The translations under genes were made by a program, and so were the position numbers. DNA of 64,000 nucleotides, from contig NZ_CP080376.1 of assembly GCF_019443405.1 (NCBI RefSeq), forward strand, positions 744,001 to 808,000, written 5' to 3'. Positions 8,582 to 25,470 of this stretch are shown here, piece after piece. The stretch's first letter is position 1; each line of letters starts with the position of its first letter. Below the pieces are notes generated by a model. The model saw nothing but the letters and a program-made list of their open reading frames with translations, did not search any database and was not told where the DNA came from. Origin of the DNA: Brevundimonas sp. PAMC22021. GTDB taxonomy: Bacteria > Pseudomonadota > Alphaproteobacteria > Caulobacterales > Caulobacteraceae.

Positions 8582-9490
8582 TCACTCGCGCACGCGTCCG
8601 GCGAAGAAGGTCCACATGGCGTCGTTGTCGGCGACCCAACTATGGCCGCCGCCGCGGGTGATGCGGGCGAGGACGTCGGCGGCGGAGCGGCAGGCGGTGT
8701 AGCCTTCCTCGTAGACGTCGGGGGTGATCCAGCGGGTCGGGCGGACTTCGTTGCAGCCGTTCAGCTGGGCCCAGCGCTGTTCGGCGGCGTGCATGGCGTA
8801 GCGCCAATAGCCGGCGCCGCCCCCGTTGACCGGATTGGTGGTGTCGGCGTCGCCGGCGAAGGCGAGGACCGGCACGGGCCGCGATGGGCGGCAGGTGCGG
8901 GGATCGGGGCGGGCTGGGTCGTCTTCGTCGGGACGGCCGGCGCGCAGGCCCACCACCGGCGCGATGGCGGCGAAGCGGTCGGCGGCGGCGCACGCCAGCC
9001 AGGAGGCCATGCGGCCGCCGCCCGACAGACCGGTGACATAGACGCGCGACCGGTCCACGCACCCTTGCGCCGCCAGATCGTCGATGGCGGCCTTCAGATA
9101 GGCCGTGTCGTCCGCATCGCCGGGACCGGGGACCTTTCCGGTGACGGTCGGCACGCCAGGGATGTTCCAGACAAAGCCGCGCTCGACCGGAATGCCGGCG
9201 TCGGGCGCCGCGACGATGAAGCCGTGGCGGTCGGCGGTTTCGGCCAGGCGAGAGTCGCGCAGGATGTCGACGCCCGTCCCGCCGCTGCCGTGCAGCACGA
9301 ACACCAGCGGCGCAGGCGCGGCCGGATCGAGACTGCGCGGCAGGTGCAGCAGGAGGGGACGGCCGGCGCGGCCGATCTCCACCCGCTGCGCCGATCCTGC
9401 CGGCGCGAGATCGCACACCGCCCGCGCCGCCGCCGGGCTCCAGAGGAACAGCAGCAGAAGCGCGGGCAGCAGGCGCAGGGCGGCAGGCAT
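8582..9490 (-). CDS. Exported PHB-depolymerase/feruloyl-esterase-like hydrolase
   Basis: A 302-residue alpha/beta hydrolase with a signal peptide (MPAALRLLPALLLLFLWSPAAARA). It has the oxyanion-hole segment VFVLHGSGGTG and nucleophile motif TGLSGGGRMA (GxSxG), with His in RGGGHSW near the C-terminus. This pattern is typical of the PHB depolymerase/LpqC-type esterase family, so it probably cleaves polyester or acyl esters in the periplasm or outside the cell. The ATG overlaps the stop of the upstream M61 peptidase gene (TGATG), implying translational coupling. Confidence 0.85.
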   Translation of the reverse strand: MPAALRLLPALLLLFLWSPAAARAVCDLAPAGSAQRVEIGRAGRPLLLHLPRSLDPAAPAPLVFVLHGSGGTGVDILRDSRLAETADRHGFIVAAPDAGIPVERGFVWNIPGVPTVTGKVPGPGDADDTAYLKAAIDDLAAQGCVDRSRVYVTGLSGGGRMASWLACAAADRFAAIAPVVGLRAGRPDEDDPARPDPRTCRPSRPVPVLAFAGDADTTNPVNGGGAGYWRYAMHAAEQRWAQLNGCNEVRPTRWITPDVYEEGYTACRSAADVLARITRGGGHSWVADNDAMWTFFAGRVRE

Positions 9491-11454
9491 CAACGGCGAC
9501 GAGGAGCCAGGATGTCACCGAGGTAGTCGCGCGAGCCTTCGATCCGCTCCAGGCGCGGGTAGCGCAGGCCCTCGTGGTAGGGGAGGGCGACGGTGCGGAA
9601 TCGCTCCCCATTCTTCAGGATCAGGCGAATGGGCTCCGATCCGCCCTTGGCGGTCGTCACCGCGTCGCGCAGCGCCTTGGGCGAGGCGGCCATGTCGTTG
9701 ACGGCCACCAGCTCCCAACCCGCGCCAAGGCCCTGTTCGAACGCCAGACCGCCCCAGCGAACGCCGGTGATGCGGTTGGTCGGCCCCGCCAGCGAGAAAC
9801 CCAGCGAATACTGGAAGTCGTTCTCCCAAGTCGAGTTGATCTTCTTTTCGGCGTCGGACGGCGTATCGACATAGGCTAGGCGGTAGCCGCCGCGCTCCAG
9901 CCCGTCGAGGAACGGCGGGGCGTTGACCGCATCCAGGCGGGTGCGCAGGAAGGTCGCCCAATCGTGCGGATGCACGGCGTTGAGCGCGGCAACGACGTCC
10001 TCGAACGTATAGCCCTGCGGCAACCAGCCCTCGGCTTCGACGCCGAAGAAGCGTTTGGCGAAGTCGTCGAGTGACTTGCGGCCCCGCGTCTCGGCCCGGA
10101 TCAGGGTGTCGGCGTCCAGCCAGATCAGGCCGGATTCGCGATAGTAGTCGGTGCCGCGCGCAAAGGTCGGATAGGGGTTCGGCGCGCGATAGCCGAGGAT
10201 CGGGGTGTTGGTGGTGTCCTGGAGCGGGCGCCACTGACGACCCGCCTGGTTCTGGTAGGAGGCGGCGACGCCGGCCAGCACCGCCAGCGCCTCCTCCTTG
10301 GACACGAAGCCGGAGCGCGCGGTCAGGACGTCGCCCCAATACTGCGTCTGGCCCTCATAGACCCACAAGAGGCTGTTGGTCGTGGGCACGTTGTAGTTCG
10401 GGAACATCTGGTCCGCCGGGCGGCGGAACTTGCCGTTCCAGGAGTGGACGTATTCGTGCGGGATCACCGCCAGATCGCCGTAGGGCACCTTGCCCTCGCC
10501 GGTGAAATAGCCGGTGGCGACGGTGTTCTCCGAACTGCGGTGATGCTCCAGCCCGACATCGCCCAGAGTGTCGGTGACGCCGACCAGGAAGGTGTAGTGG
10601 TCGAAGTGGCGCTCGCCGCCGAACAGGCGGTCGGCCTGGACCACCAGGGCCTCCATCTGATCGACGCGGGCGTCGCCGCCTTCCAGCTGGATCGGCTTGT
10701 CCGCCACCACCGTCGCGCGCACGGGCTGGTCGCCGCCGCCGAGCGCGATCTCGCGGAAGTTGATCCCCGCGAACATGGGGCTGTCGACCAGGGTATAGAG
10801 GTCAGTCTGAGCGAAGCGCGCCAGGTCGTTGTCGAAGGACGCGGTCTCCAGCGCCACGCCGTAGCGCCAGCCGACCGGCAGCTTGACGCTGGGGACGACG
10901 GCGATGCCCTTGGCGTTGTAGCCTGCAGGGTAGAGGAGCGCCTTTTCCCACTGCAGGTTCAGCATCTCGGGCGTCTGCAGCCGGCGGCCCTGACCCTCGC
11001 CGGTGGGCGTCAGGGCGGTGAAGGCGACGTCGAGCTGGGTCGCGCCCTGCGGAACCTCGAGGTGGAAGGCCCAGGGATCGACCGGATCGCGCAGCCACTG
11101 CAGCGGCTGGCCGTTCGCCGTGATCGTCAGGCCGGTCAGCATCGAGATCGGACCGGTCGGCGCGTGGTTGCCCGGCAGGAACTTGGGATAGAGCAGGGTG
11201 ACTGAACCGGCCGAGACAGGGATCGTCTGGGTGACGTTCATCAGGCCGCGATCCACGTCGGAGGCGTCGACGTTCAGCGTGATCACGCCGGGATAGCTGG
11301 CGCTTGTCGGGGCCGGGATCGGCGGGACGGCGCGCGGCAGGGCCGCCGGGGCGATGACGTCGGCCGTGTTCGGCTGCTGCTGGGCGATGGCGTGGCCGGA
11401 CACGCTGGTCATCAGCAGGGCGAGGCAGGCGGCGGTCAGGCGAGTGCGCGTCAT
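9490..11454 (-). CDS. M61 family metallopeptidase with PDZ domain (copy 1)
   Basis: This 654-residue exported peptidase of the glycyl-aminopeptidase M61 family has a signal peptide (ends AIAQ, about residue 25). It then has an N-terminal beta domain, the zinc motif HEYVH at 333-337, and a downstream WVYEGQTQY segment supplying the third zinc ligand. The C-terminal PDZ-like domain (about 540-630) includes GLAFEQGLGAGWELVAVND. A paralogue of the same layout lies directly upstream on the same strand, and the esterase gene is translationally coupled downstream. M61 enzymes release N-terminal Gly/Ala from peptides. Confidence 0.92.
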   Translation of the reverse strand: MTRTRLTAACLALLMTSVSGHAIAQQQPNTADVIAPAALPRAVPPIPAPTSASYPGVITLNVDASDVDRGLMNVTQTIPVSAGSVTLLYPKFLPGNHAPTGPISMLTGLTITANGQPLQWLRDPVDPWAFHLEVPQGATQLDVAFTALTPTGEGQGRRLQTPEMLNLQWEKALLYPAGYNAKGIAVVPSVKLPVGWRYGVALETASFDNDLARFAQTDLYTLVDSPMFAGINFREIALGGGDQPVRATVVADKPIQLEGGDARVDQMEALVVQADRLFGGERHFDHYTFLVGVTDTLGDVGLEHHRSSENTVATGYFTGEGKVPYGDLAVIPHEYVHSWNGKFRRPADQMFPNYNVPTTNSLLWVYEGQTQYWGDVLTARSGFVSKEEALAVLAGVAASYQNQAGRQWRPLQDTTNTPILGYRAPNPYPTFARGTDYYRESGLIWLDADTLIRAETRGRKSLDDFAKRFFGVEAEGWLPQGYTFEDVVAALNAVHPHDWATFLRTRLDAVNAPPFLDGLERGGYRLAYVDTPSDAEKKINSTWENDFQYSLGFSLAGPTNRITGVRWGGLAFEQGLGAGWELVAVNDMAASPKALRDAVTTAKGGSEPIRLILKNGERFRTVALPYHEGLRYPRLERIEGSRDYLGDILAPRRR

Positions 11455-11468
11455 CGATGAGTCCGGAC

Positions 11469-11503
11469 AAAAAGAGAGGCGCGCAACCTCGGCTGCGCGC
11501 CTC
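11469..11503 (-). terminator. Terminator/attenuator between the two M61 genes
   Basis: A 10-bp perfect stem (GAGGCGCGCA/TGCGCGCCTC) with an 8-nt loop is followed on the minus strand by TCTTTTTG. It lies in the 78-bp gap between the tandem M61 genes, so it would end or reduce transcription from the upstream copy into the downstream copy. Confidence 0.8.
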
Positions 11504-11532
11504 CCTTACGTCAAGGTCGATGATGCGATGGT

Positions 11533-13500
11533 CTAGCGCCGTCGGGGCGTCAGAATGTCGCCGAGCCGGTCGGGCGCGCCGGCGATGCGCTCGAGCCGCG
11601 GGTAGCGGAGGCCGTCGTGGTAGTCGATGCGGACGGTGCGGTAGCGGTCGGCGTCCTTGAGGATCAGCTCCACCGCCGTGTTCGGGTCCTTGGCGGCCGT
11701 GATGGCGGCGGAGATCGCCTCGGCCGACGCCGCCTGTCCGTTCACCGCAACGATCTCCATGCCGATGGCCAGGCCGGCCTGGAAGGCGGGGCTGTTCCAC
11801 TGGACGCTGCGGATCACATTGCCTTCGCCGGTCTGGACGCCCAGCGAATAGGTGAAGTCGTTGCGCTTGTATTCGCCGTAGAGGGTCTTCTGCCAGTCGC
11901 TGGGCGTTTCGGCATACACCAGCCGGTAGCCGCCGCGCGTGAGCCCATCCAGCGGGGCGCCCGGCCCGTGACCGTCCAGGCGGGTGCGCAGGAAGTCGGC
12001 CCAGTCGTGGGCGACCACGCCGTTCAGGGTGCGGACCACGTCCTCGAAGGTGTAGGGCGCGGGCGTGTAGTCGCCGTCCTCGACGCCGAAAAAGGCGCGG
12101 GCGAAGTCGTCCAGCGACTTGCGGCCGCCCGACCGCTCGCGGATCAGGGTATCCACGTCCAGCCAGATCAGCTGGCCTTCCGAATAGTAGTCCTCGTCCC
12201 GCTGCCACGACAGCCAACCCTTGGGCTGGCGCTGGCTGATGATCGGGTCGTTGGTCGTGTCCTGCATGGCGCGCCACTGACGGCCGACTCGGGTGTCAAA
12301 GGTGGCGGCGGTCATGGCCAGGCTGTCCAGCGCCTGCTGCTTGCTGGTCAGGCCCGAGCGGGCGGCCAGCACCTGGCCGAAATACTGGGTCTGGCCTTCG
12401 TAGACCCACAGAAGGCTGTTCTGCAGCGGCGTGTTGAGGTTGGGGACCAACTGGTCCGCCGGCCGGCGCCACTTGCCGTCCCAGGAGTGGTTGTACTCGT
12501 GCGCCAGCAGGTCCCGATCACCGAAATGGGTGGCCCAGCCGGTGAAGAACTCGGGATCGACCGAGTTCTCGGAGGAGCGGTGATGCTCAAGGCCGATGCC
12601 GCCGAGCTTGTCGGTCATGGCGATCAGGAAGTCGTAGTGGTCGAAGTGGCGCGCGCCGTAGAGGCGATCGGCCTGGGTGATCAGGTTGCGCAGGATGTCG
12701 ATCTGCTCGTCGGTGGCCTCCAGGCTCTCGGGCTTGTCGGCGACGATGTTGGCGCGAACGGGCGAGCGGCCGTTCGGATCCAGGTCGATCTGGCGATAGT
12801 GGACGCCGGCGAACATCGGGCTGTCGACCAGAACCTCCAGGTTCACGGGCTTGAAAGTGGTGGCCGCTCCGGACGCGCTTTCCGGCTCCAGCGCCGTGCC
12901 GAAGCGCCAGCCGTCGGGCAGGGTGACGCTGGGCTGGACCGTGATGTTCCGCGACCAGCGGCCGGCGGGATACAGCAGCATCTTCTCCCACTGGATGTTC
13001 AGCATCTCGGCCGTCATGGTGACGCGACCCTGACTGGCGGTCGTGGGCGACAGGTGCTGGAAGCGGGCCGTGATCTCGGTCGCGCCCTGCGGCACGTCGA
13101 GGTGGAAGGCGAAGGGATGCAGGGTGTCGCGCACCCACTCGACCCGCTGGCCGTTGGCGGTGATCTCCAGCCCCGCCAGCTGGGCGATCGGCCCGACGGG
13201 GCCGTGGTTGCCGGGCAGCCACTCAGGGAAGAACAGCACCAGCGGACCGGAACGCTCGACCGGGATGGTCTCCGTGACGTCGAAGATGCGGCGGTTCAGG
13301 TCAGTGGCGTTCACCTGCAGCCGCACCACGCCCGGCCAGGGCGCGTCCTGGACCTGCGGCAGCGGCGGCAGCGCGACGGGAAGGGCAGGACCGGCGATGG
13401 CCGGGGAGGGCGCGGTCGCCTGCGCCAGGGCCGGCGGGGCGAGCGGGGACAGGACGATCAGGCTGGCTGCGCCAAGCAGCGCAAGACGGGCAGGAAACAA
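11533..13500 (-). CDS. M61 family metallopeptidase with PDZ domain (copy 2)
   Basis: About 655 residues, paralogous to the next gene downstream. It shares the blocks EMLNIQWEKMLLYPAG, DSPMFAGVHYR, LEHHRSSENS, the zinc motif HEYNH, LLWVYEGQTQYFG, and a C-terminal PDZ domain ending LGDILTPRRR. The start is set at a TTG giving MFPARLALLGAAS, because a GGAG lies 6 nt upstream and it begins a clean signal peptide. Another TTG 63 bp upstream would add an arginine-rich extension. It lies in one minus-strand run with the alpha/beta hydrolase. Probable role: exported aminopeptidase. Confidence 0.9.
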   Translation of the reverse strand: MFPARLALLGAASLIVLSPLAPPALAQATAPSPAIAGPALPVALPPLPQVQDAPWPGVVRLQVNATDLNRRIFDVTETIPVERSGPLVLFFPEWLPGNHGPVGPIAQLAGLEITANGQRVEWVRDTLHPFAFHLDVPQGATEITARFQHLSPTTASQGRVTMTAEMLNIQWEKMLLYPAGRWSRNITVQPSVTLPDGWRFGTALEPESASGAATTFKPVNLEVLVDSPMFAGVHYRQIDLDPNGRSPVRANIVADKPESLEATDEQIDILRNLITQADRLYGARHFDHYDFLIAMTDKLGGIGLEHHRSSENSVDPEFFTGWATHFGDRDLLAHEYNHSWDGKWRRPADQLVPNLNTPLQNSLLWVYEGQTQYFGQVLAARSGLTSKQQALDSLAMTAATFDTRVGRQWRAMQDTTNDPIISQRQPKGWLSWQRDEDYYSEGQLIWLDVDTLIRERSGGRKSLDDFARAFFGVEDGDYTPAPYTFEDVVRTLNGVVAHDWADFLRTRLDGHGPGAPLDGLTRGGYRLVYAETPSDWQKTLYGEYKRNDFTYSLGVQTGEGNVIRSVQWNSPAFQAGLAIGMEIVAVNGQAASAEAISAAITAAKDPNTAVELILKDADRYRTVRIDYHDGLRYPRLERIAGAPDRLGDILTPRRR

Positions 13501-13566
13501 GGCGGGCTCCGCGGGGAGGCTGGGGGAAGGTGCGACCCTCCGCCGCAGGGCGCCCCGCGTCAAGCG

Positions 13567-14577
13567 TCAGTCGCCCAGTGCGTCCAGCAGGGCGCGATGA
13601 AAGCGCGTGGGATCCTCGATCTGCGGCGCATGCCCAAGATCCTCGAACTCCACCAGGGTCGCGTTGGGAATGGCCTCGGCCGTGCGGCGGCCAAGCAACG
13701 GATAATCGCCCAGACGCGCCTGAATCTCGGGCGAGGCGCGATTCGCGCCCGGCGCCGTCCGATCGGTCTGACCGATGATCAGGGTGGTGGGCGCGGCGAT
13801 GCGGCCGAGTTCGTGCACAACCGGCTGGGTGAAGATCATGTCGGAGGTCTGCGCCTGGTTCCAGGCGACGCTTTCGCGTCCCAAACCCATGTACATGCCG
13901 GCCAGCATCTCGACGGGCGCGTCATAATCGGGCTTCCAGTCGCCGTCGTAGTAGAACCTGCGTTGGTACGCCTTGATGCTGTCGAGGCTGGTCTTCAGCT
14001 CGGTTTCATAGGCGGCGTCGAGCGGCGAATAGGGCACGCCCTCGGCCTGCCAGTCCTCCAGCCCGATTGGATTGACCAGCACCAGCCGCTCGACCGCTTC
14101 CGGATGCTGGATGGCGAAGCGCGCACCCAGCATGCCGCCCATGGAATGGCCGACGATCACCGCGCGCTCGACCTCCGCATGGGTCATCAGGGCGCGGGTG
14201 TTGGCCGCCAGTTGCGCTAGGCTGAACTGATAACCTTGCGGCTTGGAAGCCTTGCAGAACCCGATCTGATCAACGGCGAGGACGCGAAAACCTGCCTGCG
14301 ACAGCACCTCGATCGTCGGCGCCCAGGTGGCGGCGCAGAAGTTCTTGCCGTGCAGCAGCACAACCGTGCCGCCGTTCGCAGGGGCGCTGGGCGCCACGTC
14401 CATATAGGTCATCTCCAGCGGCTGGCGCTGCGAGGTGAAGGCGAAGGTCCTGACCGGGTGCGGGTAGTCGTAGCCTTCGAGACGAGGCCCGTAGGCGGGG
14501 CGGTCCTGCGCGGACGCGGCGGTCGCGGACAGAAGGGCGCAGGACAGGGCGATGGCGGCGGAGAAGCGATGCGTCAT
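13567..14577 (-). CDS. Exported alpha/beta hydrolase
   Basis: About 336 residues with a signal peptide (MTHRFSAAIALSCALLSATAASAQ). It has the alpha/beta-hydrolase hallmarks VVLLHGKNFCAATW (oxyanion hole), VIVGHSMGGMLGARF (nucleophile Ser in GHSMG), an acid region near LIIGQTDRTAPG, and catalytic His in DLGHAPQIEDP. The ATG start gives an ideal signal peptide; a GTG seven codons upstream is the alternative. The gene is followed closely by the M61 copy 2 gene. Substrate cannot be deduced. Haloalkane dehalogenase/epoxide hydrolase-like and ester hydrolase roles are both possible. Confidence 0.88.
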   Translation of the reverse strand: MTHRFSAAIALSCALLSATAASAQDRPAYGPRLEGYDYPHPVRTFAFTSQRQPLEMTYMDVAPSAPANGGTVVLLHGKNFCAATWAPTIEVLSQAGFRVLAVDQIGFCKASKPQGYQFSLAQLAANTRALMTHAEVERAVIVGHSMGGMLGARFAIQHPEAVERLVLVNPIGLEDWQAEGVPYSPLDAAYETELKTSLDSIKAYQRRFYYDGDWKPDYDAPVEMLAGMYMGLGRESVAWNQAQTSDMIFTQPVVHELGRIAAPTTLIIGQTDRTAPGANRASPEIQARLGDYPLLGRRTAEAIPNATLVEFEDLGHAPQIEDPTRFHRALLDALGD

Positions 14578-14627
14578 GACCGCCGAAGCGTAAGCCACCG
14601 CAGCCGGTTCCGCCCTGCGGCGAAGCG

Positions 14628-14891
14628 TCAGCAGTCTTCCAGGGCAATGTCGGGGGACAGGATCGTCACCGCCTCGTCAAACCCGAGAGTGAAGACAACC
14701 TGGCCGCTGCGATCTTCGGCCTCGATGCGAAAACGCAGATCCAGCCGGCCTTCCTTGATGTCCCAGGACATGGTGTCGCGCGCGTCGTGCAGGGCGGCGG
14801 CGCGAAGCGCCTCAAGGTCCCGAAACTCGGAGCCTTCGGTGTCCAGGAACGCCTCCGCGCCTCGGCGGAGATGTAGGAAATAGCGCGGCAT
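14628..14891 (-). CDS. DUF6894-like small protein
   Basis: An 87-residue cytoplasmic protein beginning MPRYFLHLRRGAEAFLDTEG, with LEALRAAALHDARDTMSWDI following. This pattern is shared by the DUF6894 family, common in rhizobial and caulobacterial genomes and of unknown function. The second of two in-frame ATGs is preferred, since AGGAAGG lies 6 nt upstream of it and abuts the first. It may head the minus-strand hydrolase run. Confidence 0.75.
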   Translation of the reverse strand: MPRYFLHLRRGAEAFLDTEGSEFRDLEALRAAALHDARDTMSWDIKEGRLDLRFRIEAEDRSGQVVFTLGFDEAVTILSPDIALEDC

Positions 14892-15032
14892 CGGCATCCT
14901 TCCTGCGACGCGCGGGGAGGCGCGTCCGGATTCCAGGAACGATGCAGAGCCGTTGCGGGGGTGTCCACAATGCAGGGTGGTTAACAGCCTCCGACCGCGC
15001 GCTTTTCCCCAACGACGGGCATAGCGCCGGTC

Positions 15033-15575
15033 TCAGCTGGCCGGCTTTACGTCCAGCAACTCGACGGTGAACAGCAGCGTGGAGTTCGGCGGCAGCTCGT
15101 CGCCGCCCACCCAGCGCGAGCCATAGCCGAGCGAAGCGGGGATGACGAACTCGAACGTCTCGCCCTGCCGCATCAGGGCCACGCCTTCGGTCCAGCCCTT
15201 GATGACGCGGTTCAGCGGGAACTCGGCCGGCTCGTTGCGGGCGTAGGAGCTGTCGAACTCGCGCCCGTCGATAAAGGTCCCGCGGTAGTGGACGCGCACG
15301 GTGTCGGTCGCGGCGGGTTGAGCGCCCTCGGGATGCGCCTTGCCGACACGGCGATACTGAAGGCCGCTTTCGGTGGTGGTCCAGCCGCGCCGGGCGCCGC
15401 TCCAGACCAGATAGGCGGCGTTTCCGGCGTCCCAGCCCTCCTGCGTGCCGGGCGTTGCGACATTGTCGGCGGCGCGGGCGGCGGCCAGCTGCGTCTCGGG
15501 GTAGGAGACGGGCTCGCGGTGGGCGCAGGCGGAGAGGGCGAGGGCGGACAGGGCGGCGAGGGCGATGCGGGTCAT
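15033..15575 (-). CDS. FKBP-type peptidyl-prolyl isomerase lipoprotein
   Basis: A 180-residue envelope protein. The signal peptide with lipobox LSAC (Cys about 17) implies lipid anchoring. The C-terminal FKBP domain (about residues 70-178) carries DTVRVHYRGTFIDGREFDSSY, VIKGWTEGVALMRQGE, IPASLGYGSR and LLFTVELLDV, covering the usual active-site positions. It should catalyse proline isomerisation during folding of exported proteins. ATG start chosen over a TTG two codons upstream. It is divergent from rpoB across a 397-bp gap. Confidence 0.9.
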   Translation of the reverse strand: MTRIALAALSALALSACAHREPVSYPETQLAAARAADNVATPGTQEGWDAGNAAYLVWSGARRGWTTTESGLQYRRVGKAHPEGAQPAATDTVRVHYRGTFIDGREFDSSYARNEPAEFPLNRVIKGWTEGVALMRQGETFEFVIPASLGYGSRWVGGDELPPNSTLLFTVELLDVKPAS

Positions 15576-15972
15576 GGGCAAGGCTTACGGCTGAGCTGCC
15601 GGTCCGTCCAGCCACCCTGCCTTTCTGCTCTCTGCCGCGTGGCGATGGGGACGAGCGGAACGGCGCCGCTTCATCACCATGCAAAAGGTTCCGCGCAGGG
15701 CCTTTATTTCGTCAAGGAAGCGAGTATATGTCCGCCTTCCGCAACACTCAGCCACGAGTCTGCGCGCAAGCGCCGAGGCCCGGTTCGTCGCCCTCCGACC
15801 GGTGCGAAGGCGCGGCTCCTTCCCAAGGGAGCCGGTTCATTTGAGGCGTCCAGGCCGTGATCCGGCCGAGGGCGGACGCCGAAGAAACAAGGCTGCGGAC
15901 GCCGAAAGGCGGGCCGTGGCCGCCGCATTTGACGCGGGGTCTGCCCGGACTTCGCGGATTGGGAAACATTGA
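15576..15972 (+). promoter_or_regulatory. rpoB upstream region (no gene)
   Basis: This 397-bp stretch between the divergent FKBP and rpoB genes probably holds the rpoB promoter and leader. A CGGCTCC/GGAGCCG hairpin (15813-15834) lies mid-way without a T-run. An AT-richer patch with GTATAT lies near 15724. I cannot assign a -35/-10 pair with confidence. Open frames here lack family similarity and look like chance. Confidence 0.3.
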
Positions 15973-20091
<4,119 letters not shown>

Positions 20092-20109
20092 GGCGCGTAG
20101 CGCGCCTCA

Positions 20110-20192
20110 GAGTGGCGAGTGACGAGTGGCGAGTGACGAGAAATCGTCGTCGCCCCTCGATCACCTCTCGCCACTAACCACTCGACACTATT
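20110..20192. repeat. Dispersed GTGGCGAGTG-type inverted repeat, copy B
   Basis: Tandem GTGGCGAGTGACGA units form the left arm. CTCTCGCCACTAACCACTCG forms the right arm, giving a long imperfect hairpin. It matches copy A near efp. It lies in the rpoB-rpoC intergenic space, upstream of the rpoC ribosome site, so it is transcribed within this essential operon. Confidence 0.7.
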
Positions 20193-20226
20193 TTCAAGCG
20201 GCCCTCGCGCCGCAGAAGGAATCAAG

Positions 20227-24420
<4,194 letters not shown>

Positions 24421-24443
24421 TCGGCTCAGGATCGTCCGAACGG

Positions 24444-24481
24444 AAGGAAGGCGGCGCTGGAAACAGCGCCGCTTTTTCCTT
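24444..24481. terminator. Intrinsic terminator after rpoC
   Basis: A 9-bp stem GCGGCGCTG/CAGCGCCGC with a GAAA tetraloop is followed by TTTTTCC and preceded by AAGGAAG. The symmetric tails make it potentially bidirectional. It would serve rpoC on the plus strand and the convergent gene ending at 24491 on the minus strand. Confidence 0.92.
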
Positions 24482-24490
24482 ATCGGGCGT

Positions 24491-25291
24491 CTATCTCGGC
24501 TCGCGCCCCGGGCCGGTCGAGCCGGGGACGAGCGGGGCTCCGGACGCCGGCGGGCCGTCGCGGCGCGTCTGGACGTTCCGGGTGGAATCGGGCCGCAGCG
24601 ACGGATCCAGATGGGCGCCCGCGACGCCGATGCCGAAGTTGGAGCCGACGCCCTCCTGAACGCCCACATTGCCGATGCCGCCGGACAGCGGCCGACGCCG
24701 GGCCTCCCACTCCTGCAGCTTGCGCGCGCCCTCGCGGGCGAAGCGGGAGTCGCGGCGAGCATTGCCTGTTCCGTCCAGCGGGGGCGCCCGCTCGGCGCGG
24801 TCGTTGAAGGACTGGCGGCAGGCCGCGCGATCGGCGTCGTTCAGCAGTTGCGACGAGGCGCAGCCGACCGGCCCTTGCCGCAGCGACCGGGCGAAAGCCC
24901 CGCCGTTTGGCCGCACGGCCCAGGGGCTGTCGGGCTGGGGCGTTCCTTGCGGCGCAGGCGCCGCCAGCCGGGGCGCCGGCGGGGAGGGCGGGGCGTTGCT
25001 CTGCGTGGGAGCAGCGGTCAAAGACGAGGGCCGGTTCGGCGCCGTCACATCCCGCCTCACCGGCGTCCGTACCGACGGCGAGATCGGCCGAGGCCGCTCG
25101 TCCGGCAGCAGCAGGCGAGGCTCGATGTCCATATAGACCGGCGGCGTCCAAGCGGCTGTCTGCCGCGCCCTCTGACCCAAATCCGCGATCGCCAGCAGGC
25201 CGATCATCCCGGCGTTGAGCAAGAGGGCGGCCGCCGCCAGCGACAGCTTGCGCCCGTCCAGGCTGCCGGTATCCGCCGCCAGAGCCGCCAT
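24491..25291 (-). CDS. Proline-rich single-pass membrane protein, unknown
   Basis: A 266-residue protein not recognised as any characterised family. A single hydrophobic segment (about residues 15-37) follows a short cytoplasmic start. The remainder is Pro/Ala/Arg-rich, disordered-looking and presumably periplasmic. Near residues 140-160 a CASSQLLNDADRAACRQ segment has two cysteines that could form a disulfide. The C-terminus is glycine-rich. The overall layout resembles TonB-like or envelope-spanning proteins but has no TonB C-terminal domain. Start chosen at MAALAADT, which is preceded by GAGGGAGAA. It is convergent with rpoC and divergent from rpsL. Confidence 0.75.
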   Translation of the reverse strand: MAALAADTGSLDGRKLSLAAAALLLNAGMIGLLAIADLGQRARQTAAWTPPVYMDIEPRLLLPDERPRPISPSVRTPVRRDVTAPNRPSSLTAAPTQSNAPPSPPAPRLAAPAPQGTPQPDSPWAVRPNGGAFARSLRQGPVGCASSQLLNDADRAACRQSFNDRAERAPPLDGTGNARRDSRFAREGARKLQEWEARRRPLSGGIGNVGVQEGVGSNFGIGVAGAHLDPSLRPDSTRNVQTRRDGPPASGAPLVPGSTGPGREPR

Positions 25292-25369
25292 GGGTTCTCC
25301 CTCGATCAGCAAGCTGAGCGGCAACTGAGGCGACTTTCAGGCGTGGAAAGCGCGTGGGAGCGCGGTCGC

Positions 25370-25398
25370 TTGACGAAATCGTCGATCGGACGTAGAAG
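25370..25398 (+). promoter_or_regulatory. Sigma70-type promoter candidate upstream of rpsL
   Basis: A TTGACG -35 hexamer is separated by exactly 17 bp from TAGAAG. The TTGACG and the following TAGAA context match the housekeeping promoter pattern reported for Caulobacter. It lies about 230 bp upstream of rpsL and ahead of the terminator-like hairpin in the same leader. Confidence 0.6.
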
Positions 25399-25470
25399 CC
25401 CCGCACTTTCGAGGATGGGCGGTTCGCCGCTTTCCGGGATCGTGACAATCGAACGGACGGGCTGTGCCCG

